From Pseudomonas sp. R5(2019) (GTDB lineage Bacteria; Pseudomonadota; Gammaproteobacteria; Pseudomonadales; Pseudomonadaceae), in assembly GCF_009905435.1 (NCBI RefSeq), contig NZ_JAAAMT010000011.1, positions 1 to 64,000 on the forward strand: 64,000 bases of DNA, in the 5' to 3' direction. The notes under the pieces are model-generated. The model saw nothing but the letters and a program-made list of their open reading frames with translations, was not told where the DNA came from and made no database searches. This document shows, piece by piece, positions 7,972-18,664 of this stretch. Position 1 is the stretch's first letter. Each line of letters starts with the position of its first letter. A program made the translations under genes and the position numbers.

Positions 7972-10398
7972 TCAACTCGATTCTCGATGTGCTGGCTGCC
8001 AACGCTTCAGCAGCAAGGCGTAAGTCACCACGGAGACACTGGACAGCGCCATTGCCGCGCCAGCCACCACTGGACTCAACAGCCCTATCGCCGCCAGCGG
8101 AATACCGATCAGGTTATAGATGAAGGCCCAGAACAGACTCTTCAAAATCCGCCCATAGGTGTGACGGGACAGCATCAAGGCATCCGCCACTAGCGCCGGG
8201 TCGCCGCGCATCAGGGTGATACCCGCGGTGTGCATCGCCACGTCGGTACCGGTCGACATCGCGATGCCGACATCGGCCGCCGCCAGTGCCGGCGCGTCGT
8301 TGATGCCGTCGCCAACCATCGCCACAACTACGCTGTTGACCTTCAGTGCCCGTACCGCCGCTGCTTTGTCACCGGGCAGCACCTCGGCGCGTACCTCGTC
8401 GAGGCCGAGTAGCCTGGCCACGCTGCTGGCGGCTCCAAGGTTGTCGCCAGTAATCATCACGGTACGGATACCCAGCGCTTTCAACCTGGCCACGGCTAAC
8501 CGGGCGGAGGGTTTTAGCTCATCACCGAAGGCAATCAGGCCTAACAACTGTGGTCGCTTGGATAGATCTGCAAGCCAGGACACGGTGTTGCCAGCCTCGG
8601 CCAATGCCGCTGCGCGAACGGCTAGCGGCGACAGGTCCACACCAATCTCCCGCATCAGCTGTGAGCTACCCAGCCGCAGATCGTGGCCTGCCACTGAGGC
8701 CGCCAAACCTCGCCCTGGCAAGGCCGTGACCCTGGATGCCGGTAGTAACGTCATGCCTTCTTGCTGGGCTCTGTCCAGTAGGGCTTGGGCCAGTAGGTGC
8801 TCACTTCCGGTCTGAGCTGACGCCGCTAGTTGCAGTAAGTACACACTGTTCCCATCCTTCGCTTCCAGCGCCGTGACCTGGGGTTTGCCCAGTGTCAGCG
8901 TGCCGGTCTTGTCGAAGACCACTACGCTCACCCGATGCGCAATCTCCAAGGCTTGCGCATCCTTGATCAGAATGCCGTGGCGCGCGCCGACCCCGGTACC
9001 GGCCATGATCACGGTCGGTGTAGCGAGGCCCAACGCACAAGGGCATGCGATCACCAATACCGCAACCGCGTTAATCAGCGGGCCGGCCACCTCGCCGGTC
9101 AGCCACCAGCCAATTAGCAAGCTCAGGGCCGCGACCACAAGCACCACCGGTACGAAGACGGCACTGATCCGATCAACCAGGCGCTGGATCGGCGCCTTGG
9201 TCGCCTGGGCGTTTTCGACCAGTCGAATGATTCGGGACAGGGTGCTTTCCGCGCCTACCGCCGAGGTCATGATCAGTAGCAGACCTTCGCCATTGATTGC
9301 GCCACCAGTCACTGGATCGCCTTCACCTTTCTCCACTGGCAGACTCTCACCGGTCAGCAGCGACTCGTCGAGATGGCTTCGCCCTTCATGCACCACGCCA
9401 TCCGCTGGCACTCGCTCGCCCGGCCGCACTACCACCAGGTCTCCGACGATCAGTGAGCTGGCTGGAACCTCGTACTCCATCCCGTCGCGTTGCACGCGAG
9501 CGATGTCCGGTCGTAGCGCTTGTAACGCACGGATAGCGTCCGCAGTGTGATGCTTGGCACGCGCTTCCAGCCACTTGCCGAGCAAGACCAGGGTAATCAC
9601 CACTGCGGAAGCCTCGAAATAGAGGTGCGGGACGCCGGGGCCGGAATACGCCGCCAGAAGATAGACCGACAGCCCGTAGCTCGCGCTGGTACCGAGCGCC
9701 ACCAATAAGTCCATATTGCCGCTGCCTACACGCAATGCTCGCCAGCCCGCCCTATAGAAACGCGCACCCAGCCAGAACTGAACAGGCGTGGCCAATAGCA
9801 GTTGCACCCAGCCTGGTAGGCTCCACCGTGCGCCCAACAATGCGGCGAGCATCTGTATCATCAACGGTAAGGACAGCACGGCGGCCACAACTACCGGCCA
9901 CCCGTCACGGCGACGCGGCGTACCAGTGGACACCTCGGCAGCCGGAATGCTGGCCTCGTAGCCTGCAGTTGCCACCGCTTGCATCAACACTGACAGCGAC
10001 ACTACGCCGGACACCGCCCGGACCCTGGCCACTTCACTGGCCAGATTCACCGTGGCCGATTGTACGCCCGGTACTTTCAGCAGGGCTTTTTCGACGCGCC
10101 CGACGCACGAGGCGCAAGTCATGCCGTCGATGGCCAGGACCAGTTCGTCTTCTTTCACGCGGTAGCCCGCGTCTGCTATGGCCTGGAGCAGCGGTGTCAG
10201 CGCTGTATTGGCATCAACTTCGACGGTTGCCGTTTCGCTGACCAAGTTGACGCTCGCAGAAGAAACACCGGGTATTCGGGCTAATGCTTTTTCGACACGT
10301 GCTACACAGGAAGCACAGGTCATTCCCGCTACGCCGAGCGTCCATTGCTGGACAGGACTGAATGTGGCGGTAGTGGTATGGGGGAATAGGCTGGCCAT
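7972..10398 (-). CDS. copA: CopA-type Cu(I)-exporting P1B-ATPase
   Basis: 808 residues from ATG 10398 (GGAGGTG upstream). The longer frame to 10467 would place the promoter inside the gene and is rejected. Two N-terminal HMA domains each carry GMTCASC. The intramembrane CPCALG motif, the phosphorylation site [15 protein letters not shown] and [16 protein letters not shown] are all present. It pumps Cu(I), and likely Ag(I), out of the cytoplasm. It leads the operon copA, cueR-like gene, DUF2933 gene, from a CueR-type promoter. Confidence 0.95.
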   Translation of the reverse strand: MASLFPHTTTATFSPVQQWTLGVAGMTCASCVARVEKALARIPGVSSASVNLVSETATVEVDANTALTPLLQAIADAGYRVKEDELVLAIDGMTCASCVGRVEKALLKVPGVQSATVNLASEVARVRAVSGVVSLSVLMQAVATAGYEASIPAAEVSTGTPRRRDGWPVVVAAVLSLPLMIQMLAALLGARWSLPGWVQLLLATPVQFWLGARFYRAGWRALRVGSGNMDLLVALGTSASYGLSVYLLAAYSGPGVPHLYFEASAVVITLVLLGKWLEARAKHHTADAIRALQALRPDIARVQRDGMEYEVPASSLIVGDLVVVRPGERVPADGVVHEGRSHLDESLLTGESLPVEKGEGDPVTGGAINGEGLLLIMTSAVGAESTLSRIIRLVENAQATKAPIQRLVDRISAVFVPVVLVVAALSLLIGWWLTGEVAGPLINAVAVLVIACPCALGLATPTVIMAGTGVGARHGILIKDAQALEIAHRVSVVVFDKTGTLTLGKPQVTALEAKDGNSVYLLQLAASAQTGSEHLLAQALLDRAQQEGMTLLPASRVTALPGRGLAASVAGHDLRLGSSQLMREIGVDLSPLAVRAAALAEAGNTVSWLADLSKRPQLLGLIAFGDELKPSARLAVARLKALGIRTVMITGDNLGAASSVARLLGLDEVRAEVLPGDKAAAVRALKVNSVVVAMVGDGINDAPALAAADVGIAMSTGTDVAMHTAGITLMRGDPALVADALMLSRHTYGRILKSLFWAFIYNLIGIPLAAIGLLSPVVAGAAMALSSVSVVTYALLLKRWQPAHRESS

Positions 10399-10429
10399 CA
10401 CCCACCTCCTGAGGGACCTATCTGTTATA

Positions 10430-10460
10430 AGGTTGGACCTTGCCACTGCGGCAAGGTCAA
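10430..10460 (-). promoter_or_regulatory. CueR-type promoter of copA
   Basis: On the minus strand TTGACC (10460-10455), a 19-bp spacer and CAACCT (10435-10430). The spacer is filled by a dyad GACCTTGCC ... GGCAAGGTC. It has the same arrangement as the E. coli copA promoter and the second CueR-type site at 5302. Confidence 0.9.
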
Positions 10461-10587
10461 GCATCAATGTGATTGCTGGACGGGACCGCGAAAAGAGGAT
10501 TGAGGCTGGTCTGTCGACGGAGTCATCAGTTCAAATTTGAAGGCGCCGAAAAATGTTCTAATTCAGTGAGTTATAGAGTGAATGGGC

Positions 10588-10881
10588 TTACAGGAGTAAA
10601 TCAACCGGAGGGAAGCATTCTGAACGCCCTTCAAGAATACATTCCCAACCCCAGGTTCGAAGTGCAGAGGCACGCTCGAAATCTATGACAAACTCAGGTG
10701 GGATGTCCTTAAGGTCAGACCTAAGTTCAAATTGAGGTGTCATGGCATACTCAACGTCAAATCCCATCTTCCCGTGAATAAACTGCTGCATAACTTTGAC
10801 GCGCTGAGGCCAATCAAGGCTTTTCCCTCGTCGGCTCTTACTCTGATAAACCATCGCGTTCAAATGGGCTGACGCATTCAC
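10588..10881 (-). CDS. Uncharacterised 97-residue frame beside the oprD remnant
   Basis: The composition is protein-like (SRRGKSLDWPQRVKVMQQFI, PPEFVIDFERAS). The only usable start is a GTG that lies inside the decaying oprD remnant, with no ribosome binding site. It may be the 3' part of an unrelated gene joined to the porin fragment. I cannot name it. Confidence 0.3.
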   Translation of the reverse strand: MNASAHLNAMVYQSKSRRGKSLDWPQRVKVMQQFIHGKMGFDVEYAMTPQFELRSDLKDIPPEFVIDFERASALRTWGWECILEGRSECFPPVDLLL

Positions 10882-11480
10882 GTAGTGCCGGCGTAGTATT
10901 GGTTCCAGGCATCCTTGATACGACTGGTGTAAAGGCTGAAGCCAAGGTTGTCGTTGGGTGTGTAATTACCGCCGAAGTAGGCGATCCACGGAGAGTTGAC
11001 TTCGCCTGCATAGAAGGGTGCAAAGTCATCCCGCATGCTGCTGGAGTTGGGTTGGCTCATCGCGTGCAGCCGTCCGCCCTGTAGCACCAAGCCCTCGACA
11101 CTGATGTTGGATGCGATGACGCCGCGGAAGCTTTCCTGCAGCAGTCGCGAATCGCCGTACTGCACGACAGGCGTGACAGGGAAGACATTTCAGTGTCCAG
11201 GAAACGGCGCCGCCGAGCTTGGAGTAATTGTCCTCGGCCTGGCCGAGCCCGACTCGAATCGGCCTATGACTCCGTGGGCCCATTCTTCCGAGTAGCCGTT
11301 TCCTGTACCACTGGACTGGTCTTTGCGAAAATCACGGTTGAAGTAGAAATTTCGATTGAGGATGCTCAGGCTGCTGCCTTCGATGAATCCCTCGCCTTTT
11401 TCCTCGGCGGCCATTGCAGCCTGCGCAGCGCTGATGCTCAAGGCGATCAGAGAAAGTCCCAACAGGGCCTTGTTGTTCAT
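10878..11480 (-). pseudogene. oprD-family porin remnant
   Basis: It starts like the intact porin at 18834: signal peptide, then [20 protein letters not shown] and [11 protein letters not shown]. After FESG the sequence loses the next part of the barrel and jumps to a frame carrying [11 protein letters not shown]. It changes frame again to QYGDSRLLQESFRGV ... QGGRLHAMSQPNSSSM and ends after DAWNQYYAGTT. So it has an internal deletion, frameshifts and a lost C-terminal half. It is a decayed relative of the later oprD gene in the opposite orientation. Confidence 0.88.
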
Positions 11481-11641
11481 AAAACGCTCTTGATGTTTTG
11501 GCAGTTTTTTTCAATGTGAGGTTGTCTATATGCCGAAGCGCGCCGGGCATAGCCGGGTGCGCTACCGACATACTTCCACATGCAAAATAACGTCAGGGTG
11601 ACTTGAAAATTACTTTTCCGTCAGCAACGCGTCATCAATGC

Positions 11642-11974
11642 TCAGTTCTCGCTGCTGCAGTTCGTTCCTGATACGCGGTACTCCAGAATATTCAGGTTTC
11701 CGCTCGAATCCTCGTAGGTCATTTGCGCAGGCATCACGCCGCAGCTGCCATTGGTCGACGTGACGTGAATGACCTTGGCGATGTCGAGCTTCATGCCATA
11801 GCGGTAGTGAGTGACTTCTGGCGAGTTCTTGCCTTGGGCGCTAGCGTATTCGCGCATGGATTGCTCGTTGGCCTGGATCATCTTGCCATACAGGCGATCG
11901 GAACTGCCCTCGGCCCATACGGTGGATGACAGCAGAGTCGCACTCACTATCAGCAGCAGTCTTAGGTGTTTCAT
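11642..11974 (-). CDS. DUF2790-family periplasmic protein, copy 1
   Basis: 110 residues with the signal peptide MKHLRLLLIVSATLLSSTVW-A. The mature part contains HYRYGMKLDIAKVI and CGVMPAQMTYEDSSGNLNIL, the usual DUF2790 pattern with two Cys near the end. The family is almost confined to Pseudomonas and is frequently metal-induced. The promoter at 12013-12043 is a typical MerR operator, so mercury induction is inferred. The gene's first 24 codons and its upstream region recur at 38053-38193. Confidence 0.8.
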   Translation of the reverse strand: MKHLRLLLIVSATLLSSTVWAEGSSDRLYGKMIQANEQSMREYASAQGKNSPEVTHYRYGMKLDIAKVIHVTSTNGSCGVMPAQMTYEDSSGNLNILEYRVSGTNCSSEN

Positions 11975-12012
11975 AACAGCAATCTCCTCTCGGGTTTTCG
12001 ACCCACGAGCCG

Positions 12013-12043
12013 ACTATAACTCCGTAGTTAAGTACGGAATCAA
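12013..12043 (-). promoter_or_regulatory. MerR-type promoter of the DUF2790 gene, copy 1
   Basis: On the minus strand TTGATT, a 19-bp spacer and TATAGT. The spacer carries the dyad TCCGTAC ... CTACGGA, the mer operator. The arrangement is the same as in the merT promoters at 12961 and 38964. Confidence 0.85.
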
Positions 12044-12113
12044 GCAGGAAATGGAGTTGAAGAGAACCTAGACTATGGCGCTGAGAGAAGATGGTAGGGC
12101 TTAAGTACACTTT

Positions 12114-12140
12114 GGGGTTTGGGGAGCAATGGAACCGTGC
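12114..12140 (+). repeat. Module-edge repeat A (Tn3-TIR-like)
   Basis: The 27-bp block starts GGGGTTTGGGGAGCAATGG and ends AACCGTGC. It recurs with one mismatch, inverted, at 18372-18398, so the pair brackets the first mer module. Directly to its left, CTTAAGTACACTTT matches the inner end of the 38-bp repeat at 37963-38000, which suggests one terminal repeat inserted into another. Confidence 0.65.
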
Positions 12141-12282
12141 GACCTGAGGTCGTCTGAATTTCTGTTTTACTGGAGAGTTTTCTCCCTCAAAGCCGTCCGA
12201 GCACCAACGCGTATCGCTGGTTTGCACCGCAATACGGCCTTCGTGCCGACGCGGCACGCCGGGCTGTTTTCGTAGACACCTC

Positions 12283-12501
12283 CATCAGATTCAGCAGCGG
12301 TTGCAGGTGCTCGCCGCACTGGATCACCCAGCGCGCCAGGGTTTGGCGGGGGATATCGACGCCGTGACGACCGAGGATTTTTTCGAAGCGGTGCAGCGGC
12401 AGACCATCGACGTATTTGGTGGTCAACAGCATCGCCAGGATGCTAGGACTGGCCATTCTCTTTTCGGTGACCGGTGCGGCTTCACAGCCGCGGCAGCCGT
12501 A
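12283..12501 (-). pseudogene. IS66-family transposase fragment
   Basis: The minus strand encodes YGCRGCEAAPVTEKR followed by ASPSILAMLLTTKYVDGLPL, HRFEKILGRHGVDIPRQTLA and RWVIQCGEHLQPLLNLM. This is the zinc-finger to central part of an IS66 TnpC transposase. Both ends are missing and similarity stops after LNLM. It lies between the module-edge repeat and merR. Confidence 0.82.
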
Positions 12502-12550
12502 GACCTTGTCCGCTGGCTCCCTTCACAACCACTGGCCAGCGCAGAGCGTT

Positions 12551-12955
12551 TTACCCATGCAGCGAAACGATTAGCGGACAGGAAACCGTCCCGTGGCTCG
12601 CACAACAGTCGTGAACCAGTTGCACCAAAACTGACTCGATCCGTCGCAGATCCGCGAGCTTGCCACGCACGTCCTCGAGCTTCTGCTCGGCGAGCACGCG
12701 CGCTTCATCACAGTGAGCGCCGTCATCCAGCCTCAATAGCCCGGCCACTTCTTCGAGGCTAAAGCCCAGCCGTTGCGCGGACTTTACGAATTTCACCCGG
12801 GCGACATCCGCCTCGCCGTAGCGGCGAATGCTGCCGTAGGGCTTGTCCGGTTCGGGTAACAGCGCCTTGCGTTGATAGAACCGGATGGTTTCCACGTTGA
12901 CCCCGGCCGCCTTGGCGAAAGCGCCGATGGTCAGGCTTTCCAAATTGTTTTTCAT
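12551..12955 (-). CDS. merR: MerR mercury-responsive regulator, copy 1
   Basis: 134 residues with the N-terminal winged helix ([20 protein letters not shown]) and the three Hg(II) ligands in their canonical places: Cys82 (HCDEAR), Cys117 (HDCCASHG) and Cys126 (SCPLI). MerR represses and, with Hg(II), activates the divergent mer operon through the operator at 12961-12991. A second regulator with the same ligands is at 38539. Confidence 0.96.
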   Translation of the reverse strand: MKNNLESLTIGAFAKAAGVNVETIRFYQRKALLPEPDKPYGSIRRYGEADVARVKFVKSAQRLGFSLEEVAGLLRLDDGAHCDEARVLAEQKLEDVRGKLADLRRIESVLVQLVHDCCASHGTVSCPLIVSLHG

Positions 12956-12960
12956 AGCGC

Positions 12961-12991
12961 TTGATTCCGTACATGACTACGGGATTAACCT
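12961..12991 (+). promoter_or_regulatory. mer operator/promoter, copy 1
   Basis: TTGATT (12961-12966) and TAACCT (12986-12991) are 19 bp apart with the dyad TCCGTAC/CTACGG between them. It drives merT and overlaps the divergent merR start region. Compared with copy 2 the right arm is one base weaker (CTACGGGA against CTACGGAA). Confidence 0.9.
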
Positions 12992-13026
12992 TAAACCATC
13001 GATCAAATGCTCGAAAGGAGAAATGC

Positions 13027-13377
13027 ATGTCTGAACCATCAAACGGGCGCGCCCCTCTTGTCGCTGGGGGGCTTGCAGCGATTCTCGCCTCGACTTGCTG
13101 TCTTGGGCCGTTGGTTCTGATCACCCTGGGATTCAGCGGGGCCTGGATCGGCAACCTGACCGTGCTGGAACCTTACCGCCCGCTCTTTATCGGCGCGGCG
13201 TTAATCGCGCTGTTTTTTGCCTACCGGCGCATCTTTCGACCGCAACAAGTTTGTAAGCCGGGCGAGGCCTGTGCCATCCCTCAGGTACGTACCTCCTACA
13301 AGCTGCTGTTCTGGCTGGTGGCGGCATTGGCGCTAGTCGCGCTCGGCTTCCCTTACATCCTTCCCTTGTTCTACTGA
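13027..13377 (+). CDS. merT: MerT mercuric transport protein, copy 1
   Basis: 116 residues from ATG 13027 (AAAGGAGA upstream), with three membrane helices. The Hg(II)-binding vicinal pair Cys24-Cys25 (ASTCCLGP) lies in helix 1, and a second pair lies in the cytoplasmic loop (QVCKPGEACAIP). It takes Hg(II) from MerP and passes it to MerA. The first two thirds differ at many positions from copy 2, but from about 13299 onward the two operons look identical. Confidence 0.95.
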   Translation: MSEPSNGRAPLVAGGLAAILASTCCLGPLVLITLGFSGAWIGNLTVLEPYRPLFIGAALIALFFAYRRIFRPQQVCKPGEACAIPQVRTSYKLLFWLVAALALVALGFPYILPLFY

Positions 13378-13390
13378 TCAGGAGTTCATC

Positions 13391-13669
13391 ATGAGAAAAC
13401 TGCTCGCATCCTTAGCCCTCGCCAGCCTGGTCGCCACACCTGTCTGGGCGGCCACACAGACCGTCACCCTGTCGGTGCCGGGCATGACCTGCGCCGCCTG
13501 CCCGATTACGGTGAAGACGGCGTTGACCAAGGTCGAGGGCGTGACCAAGGCTGAGGTGAGTTTCGAGAACCGCGAGGCCACCGTCACCTTTGATGATGTC
13601 AAGACCAATGCCCAGGCGCTGACCAAGGCGACCGAGGACGCCGGCTACCCGTCCAGCGTCAAGCAATAG
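13391..13669 (+). CDS. merP: MerP periplasmic mercury-binding protein, copy 1
   Basis: 92 residues. The signal peptide ends near ATPVWAA and a single HMA domain follows with GMTCAACP (Cys34, Cys37), which bind Hg(II) and hand it to MerT. It starts 13 bp after merT and its protein is identical to copy 2. Confidence 0.96.
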   Translation: MRKLLASLALASLVATPVWAATQTVTLSVPGMTCAACPITVKTALTKVEGVTKAEVSFENREATVTFDDVKTNAQALTKATEDAGYPSSVKQ

Positions 13670-13681
13670 GCGGGCATTCCG

Positions 13682-14113
13682 ATGGAAAATCCTTTCAATC
13701 TGTTCACGCGGATCGGTGACAAAGCCGGTTCCGTCGGCGTGCTGGTTTCCGCCATAGGCTGCGCCTCGTGTTTCCCCGCCCTTGCTAGCCTGGGGGCTGC
13801 GATCGGTCTGGGCTTTTTGAGCCAGTGGGAAGAACTGTTCATCACCACGCTGTTGCCGTTATTTGCCGGGCTGGCCCTGGTCGTCAATGTCCTCGGCGGG
13901 TTCAGTCACCGGCAGTGGCGACGGGCTGCGCTCAGCCTGATCGGCCCGGCCCTGGTGCTGATAGCGGTGTATTTGATGCTGGCTCACGGCTGGCGGAGCG
14001 GCTGGCTGCTCTATATCGGCCTAGCCCTCATGTTTGGGGTGTCCATCTGGGATCTCGTGTCGCCCGCCCACCGCCGTTGCTCCCCGACGTCCTGTCCGAC
14101 GCCGTCAAAATGA
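13682..14113 (+). CDS. merC: MerC mercuric transporter, copy 1
   Basis: 143 residues with four predicted membrane helices. The Hg(II)-binding CASC motif is at Cys27/Cys30 in helix 1 (AIGCASCFPALASLG), and a Cys-containing C-terminal tail (RRCSPTSCPTPSK) follows. It provides a second inner-membrane mercury uptake route beside MerT. It lies 12 bp after merP. Confidence 0.94.
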   Translation: MENPFNLFTRIGDKAGSVGVLVSAIGCASCFPALASLGAAIGLGFLSQWEELFITTLLPLFAGLALVVNVLGGFSHRQWRRAALSLIGPALVLIAVYLMLAHGWRSGWLLYIGLALMFGVSIWDLVSPAHRRCSPTSCPTPSK

Positions 14114-15808
<1,695 letters not shown>

Positions 15809-15828
15809 TGAGAGAGCGAGGTTGAAGC

Positions 15829-16245
15829 ATGAGCAACACGGCAGGCGAACTCGGTAGGTGCGACAGCCTACGCAAGACCTGGCAGGTGGTCAGTTTCTGG
15901 GGGCTGCCTGCCGTCGTGGCGACGATAGCAATTGTTCTGGCGGATCGACGCCCTGCGTTGTTCCTGGCAGCAAGCACCGCGCTGGTCGTGATGGGCGGCG
16001 CCTGCCTGGTCAACGCCGCGCGCTGTCGCCGCCTGCACTGCTACATCACAGGGCCTTACTTCCTGATGCTCGCGCTGAGTGCGCTACTGGCTTATGCGTT
16101 TGACCAAAACGGCGAGCATCTCTCCAGGCTGTGGCTGCTACTGGCTCTGGCTACCGTACCGTTGCTCATCTGGCTACCCGAGCGCCTAGCCGGACGGAAA
16201 TATCTGAGTGCCCCAGTTTGCGGTGATGATCGGGAGTGTCGGTGA
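15829..16245 (+). CDS. Uncharacterised membrane protein of the mer operon, copy 1
   Basis: 138 residues with about four hydrophobic helices. Cysteines occur in GGACLVNAARCRRLHCYITG and in the C-terminal CGDDREC. It sits between merA and merD, and its stop overlaps the merD start (TGATG). This gene recurs in Pseudomonas-type mer operons. The Cys-rich membrane layout suggests a role in mercury handling, but I know of no assigned function. Confidence 0.75.
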   Translation: MSNTAGELGRCDSLRKTWQVVSFWGLPAVVATIAIVLADRRPALFLAASTALVVMGGACLVNAARCRRLHCYITGPYFLMLALSALLAYAFDQNGEHLSRLWLLLALATVPLLIWLPERLAGRKYLSAPVCGDDRECR

Positions 16246-16607
16246 TGAATGTCTACTCCATATCCAGATTGGCCGAGGCCGCGGGCGTCAGTGTCCATAT
16301 AGTCCGAGATTATGTGCTGCGCGGCTTGCTGCATCCCGCGCGGCGCACGGAAAGCGGTTACGGTATTTTCGATGAGCGGTCCCTCGCGCGGCTGTGCTTC
16401 GTGCGCGCCGCCTTCAAGTCTGGTATCGGGCTCGACGAATTGGCGAGGCTCTGTCGAGCGCTCGATGCGGACGATAGTACCGATGTGATCGGGTGTATCG
16501 AGCGCTTGCTCCGGCAAATCGCGACACGGCAGGCGGCTTTAGCCGCAGTGAATTCGGAGTTGGCCGGGCTGACCCATCGCGCCATCGAAGGTCACACCCA
16601 TGCGTAA
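16245..16607 (+). CDS. merD: MerD secondary regulator, copy 1
   Basis: 120 residues from ATG 16245, a MerR relative (ISRLAEAAGVSVHIVRDYVL) without the metal-binding Cys set of MerR. MerD displaces MerR from the mer operator when mercury is exhausted and so shuts the operon down. It overlaps merE by 8 bp. It differs from copy 2 at four residues (for example DADDSTD against DADNSTD). Confidence 0.93.
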   Translation: MNVYSISRLAEAAGVSVHIVRDYVLRGLLHPARRTESGYGIFDERSLARLCFVRAAFKSGIGLDELARLCRALDADDSTDVIGCIERLLRQIATRQAALAAVNSELAGLTHRAIEGHTHA

Positions 16608-16836
16608 CACCAACCAATCCGAATCAATCAAGATGCCCCGCTGGCGCGCCTACACGTGGGGTGTGCTCGCCGCGCTCACTTGCCCCTGCCATTTGCCTGT
16701 GCTGGCATTGCTGCTATCAGGGACTGCGGCCGGGGCCTTCGTCAGCGAACATTGGAGCCTCGCAGCGCTCGTGCTGGCGGTTCTCTTCATCCTCTTCCTG
16801 CGAGCGGCATTGCAGGCCTTTCGGAAGCGGCCGTGA
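16600..16836 (+). CDS. merE: MerE mercury transporter, copy 1
   Basis: 78 residues with two membrane helices and the vicinal-type motif TCPCHLPVL in the first. It is a small mercuric and methylmercury uptake protein. Its start lies inside the end of merD. Copy 2 differs at a few helix-2 positions. Confidence 0.93.
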   Translation: MRNTNQSESIKMPRWRAYTWGVLAALTCPCHLPVLALLLSGTAAGAFVSEHWSLAALVLAVLFILFLRAALQAFRKRP

Positions 16837-16956
16837 CCCGCTCGGAGCACAGCGCGACCGACCACCACTGCCGAGTTGGGAAGGGAGGCTGCAGGTCGAT
16901 CGACGCTCAGTCACGGGGCGTTGCTAGGTTTTCTTGGACGATGGAGGAACCCCACA

Positions 16957-17169
16957 ATGAACGCAAACAATACCTCCAGTTGCTGCGAATGCTGCAAGGA
17001 CATTCCCCTTGACGCCGCACTGACGCCGGAAGGTTCCGAGTATGTCGTGCACTTCTGTGGCCTGGAGTGCTATCAGCGTTTCATGTCGCGCGCAGATAAG
17101 CGGGCGGCATCCGAGCCTGATCACCCCTGTCATTTTCAGAAGACGATTGCACCAACTGACTGGGTTTGA
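16957..17169 (+). CDS. DUF3330 Cys-rich small protein, copy 1, with a replaced tail
   Basis: 70 residues from ATG 16957. The Cys-rich segment [20 protein letters not shown] and [19 protein letters not shown] are typical of DUF3330 proteins at the end of mer modules. The last 14 residues ([13 protein letters not shown]) are translated from the end of the Tn402/Tn5053-like element that starts at 17128. Copy 2 ends differently ([11 protein letters not shown]), so this C-terminus is a product of the junction. Upstream only traces of the EAL-like urf2 remain. Confidence 0.7.
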   Translation: MNANNTSSCCECCKDIPLDAALTPEGSEYVVHFCGLECYQRFMSRADKRAASEPDHPCHFQKTIAPTDWV

Positions 17170-17478
17170 CGGCTGTTGTGCAGGCGGCTCCTGACAGCCC
17201 AGTATCAGCAGTCGTCCGCACCAAGCTCGTTTATGCTCAATACTCGTGTGCACCGTATTGAAGTCTGAGCATGGAATCAGACACACCACGAATTACCGAG
17301 CGAGGAGTGGCGACCCTGCCCGGCGAGGCATGGGAACTGGCCCGCCTCCCTGGAGCAGTTGCCGGCTACGTTTGCCAAGGTGATGCCGGAGCTGAGGAAG
17401 GCGTGCTGCTAAACGTTCAAATTCTCAGTAGCGCAGTCGGCTTCTGACATTACGTGCAATCGTCTTCTGAAAACGACA
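17128..17478 (+). mobile_element. 351-bp miniature Tn402/Tn5053-like element
   Basis: The left end TGTCATTTTCAGAAGACGAT and the inverted right end (17459-17478, reverse complement TGTCGTTTTCAGAAGACGAT) match the Tn402/Tn5053 terminal repeats. Inside is only a stub of tniA. No 5-bp flanking duplication is visible (ACCCC against CATGC). It is too small to be autonomous and is either a deletion derivative or a junction scar at the end of a Tn5053-type mer unit. Confidence 0.72.
17271..17447 (+). pseudogene. tniA N-terminal stub
   Basis: The frame starts ESDTPRITERGVATLPGEAW, which matches the N-terminus of TniA, the DDE transposase of Tn402/Tn5053. After about 26 residues the similarity ends, and the frame stops 59 codons from its start. 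All catalytic parts are missing. Confidence 0.7.
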
Positions 17479-17677
17479 CATGCGTTTTTACACAGCCTGG
17501 GCCGATTGCTGCCTGTCGCCGCAGTCAGCTGTGGTTCGGCCTCATGTGGCCGTATCGATACACAGCGAACCTAAATCCTCCAGCCGTGGTCGCCAAGGGA
17601 GGGGACTCGCTACTGGAGAAATTCGTCATGCTGATAGAATCGGACTAGCTACTCATAACATCCCTCTGAGAATTGGC

Positions 17678-18010
17678 ATGAACCCAGAATTAACTGAAGA
17701 AGAGATGCGCCGGGCGCTGTTCGGTGGTGGCGAGCAAGTTGCGCAGGGCAGTGCGCCTCCAGTGCAAAAGCCTCTCTCGGATATCGTGATCACGCAGTCG
17801 GCGAAGGCGGCAGAGAAAAAGAAGGTCTCGAAAGCATTCACGCCCAGGCTGAGAGTCACGCTGCGGGTGGGCAATGAATTTGAAGGCAAGACGCACGAGA
17901 TGGTCCATGAGGCCAATACGTTGAGTACCCTCCTAGCTGAGCAAGAAGCTACTAGGGCGGCTAGGAAAAAATTCCGATTTGTGGAAGTGGTTTCGATCAA
18001 GTCGATGTAG
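17678..18010 (+). CDS. Conserved plasmid-type protein of unknown function
   Basis: 110 residues. The N-terminus NPELTEEEMRRALFGG is followed by a Pro/Ser/Lys-rich linker and a compact C-terminal part (FTPRLRVTLRVGNEFEGKTH, then ARKKFRFVEVVSI). The ordered layout and good composition suggest a real gene, possibly brought in with plasmid sequence. I do not recognise its function. Confidence 0.55.
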   Translation: MNPELTEEEMRRALFGGGEQVAQGSAPPVQKPLSDIVITQSAKAAEKKKVSKAFTPRLRVTLRVGNEFEGKTHEMVHEANTLSTLLAEQEATRAARKKFRFVEVVSIKSM

Positions 18011-18120
18011 GTGGATTTTCACGAGGCTAGCGGGCTAGGAGTTGAACGGCTTTCATTTGGTGGCTAACCCGAACGACCTCTCTGGGAGGGGACCCCGGCC
18101 TGACGTCACTGGCGGCAATC

Positions 18121-18306
18121 GGCCATTTCTGTTGAAAAAGTCGGCTTCGGTTTCCACGGCAGAAAAGTACGCGTCGGAGATTGAAATCCATGCTTTGCGC
18201 AGAATGTTCAGGGCTCAGATTTGACGTAGCAGCATGCAAAATGGACGTTCTCACTGCCCAATGCATGGGCGGCCAGGCCGTGGCGACTTTTTCAACAGAA
18301 TCGGCC
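18121..18306. repeat. 186-bp element with 23-bp inverted ends
   Basis: The left end starts GGCCATTTCTG and the right end, inverted, GGCCGATTCTG. Both continue TTGAAAAAGTCG, with two mismatches in 23 bp. The interior has no coding capacity. It is either a miniature insertion or the fused ends of a deleted IS. Confidence 0.55.
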
Positions 18307-18339
18307 AACAGCGGCCAACCACAGTGCTATCGACTTTTG

Positions 18340-18371
18340 ACATTCCGTGCACTCGCCTTTTGAAAACGACA
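18340..18371 (-). repeat. Isolated Tn402/Tn5053-like terminal repeat
   Basis: Reading on the minus strand it begins TGTCGTTTTCAAAAGGCGAG and continues TGCACGGAATGTC. It parallels the right end of the miniature element at 17478 (ending ACGTAATGTC). It abuts module-edge repeat B without a gap. Confidence 0.65.
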
Positions 18372-18398
18372 GCACGGTTTCATTGCTCCCCAAACCCC
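18372..18398 (-). repeat. Module-edge repeat B (Tn3-TIR-like)
   Basis: Inverted copy of repeat A (12114-12140): minus strand GGGGTTTGGGGAGCAATG then AAACCGTGC. A and B enclose 6285 bp carrying the first mer operon. Its inner side is cut by the Tn402-like end at 18371. Confidence 0.62.
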
Positions 18399-18664
18399 AC
18401 TCTAAAAAATCACTGACACAGCCACTTCAAAAGCGTCATTTACCATCGCATTCGCGACAACCATTAACACTGTTGTAAAGATGCCTTCCCCTTGCCACTT
18501 CGATGAATCGGAGTGCGCCTTATAGCCGACACATGAACCCCCCATCCAGACATAACCCCCCAGAACCCGCTTTGGGCGGGTAATGGCCTTGAGCTGAAAA
18601 GCGTAAACTTACTCGCCAGCCGGGCTCGGTGATGGCAGGCGCACGTAGACTGAAAAATTAACCG

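Noticed and set aside
17128..17478. Target-site duplication of the miniature Tn402-like element
   Set aside because: The five bases on each side (ACCCC and CATGC) do not match.
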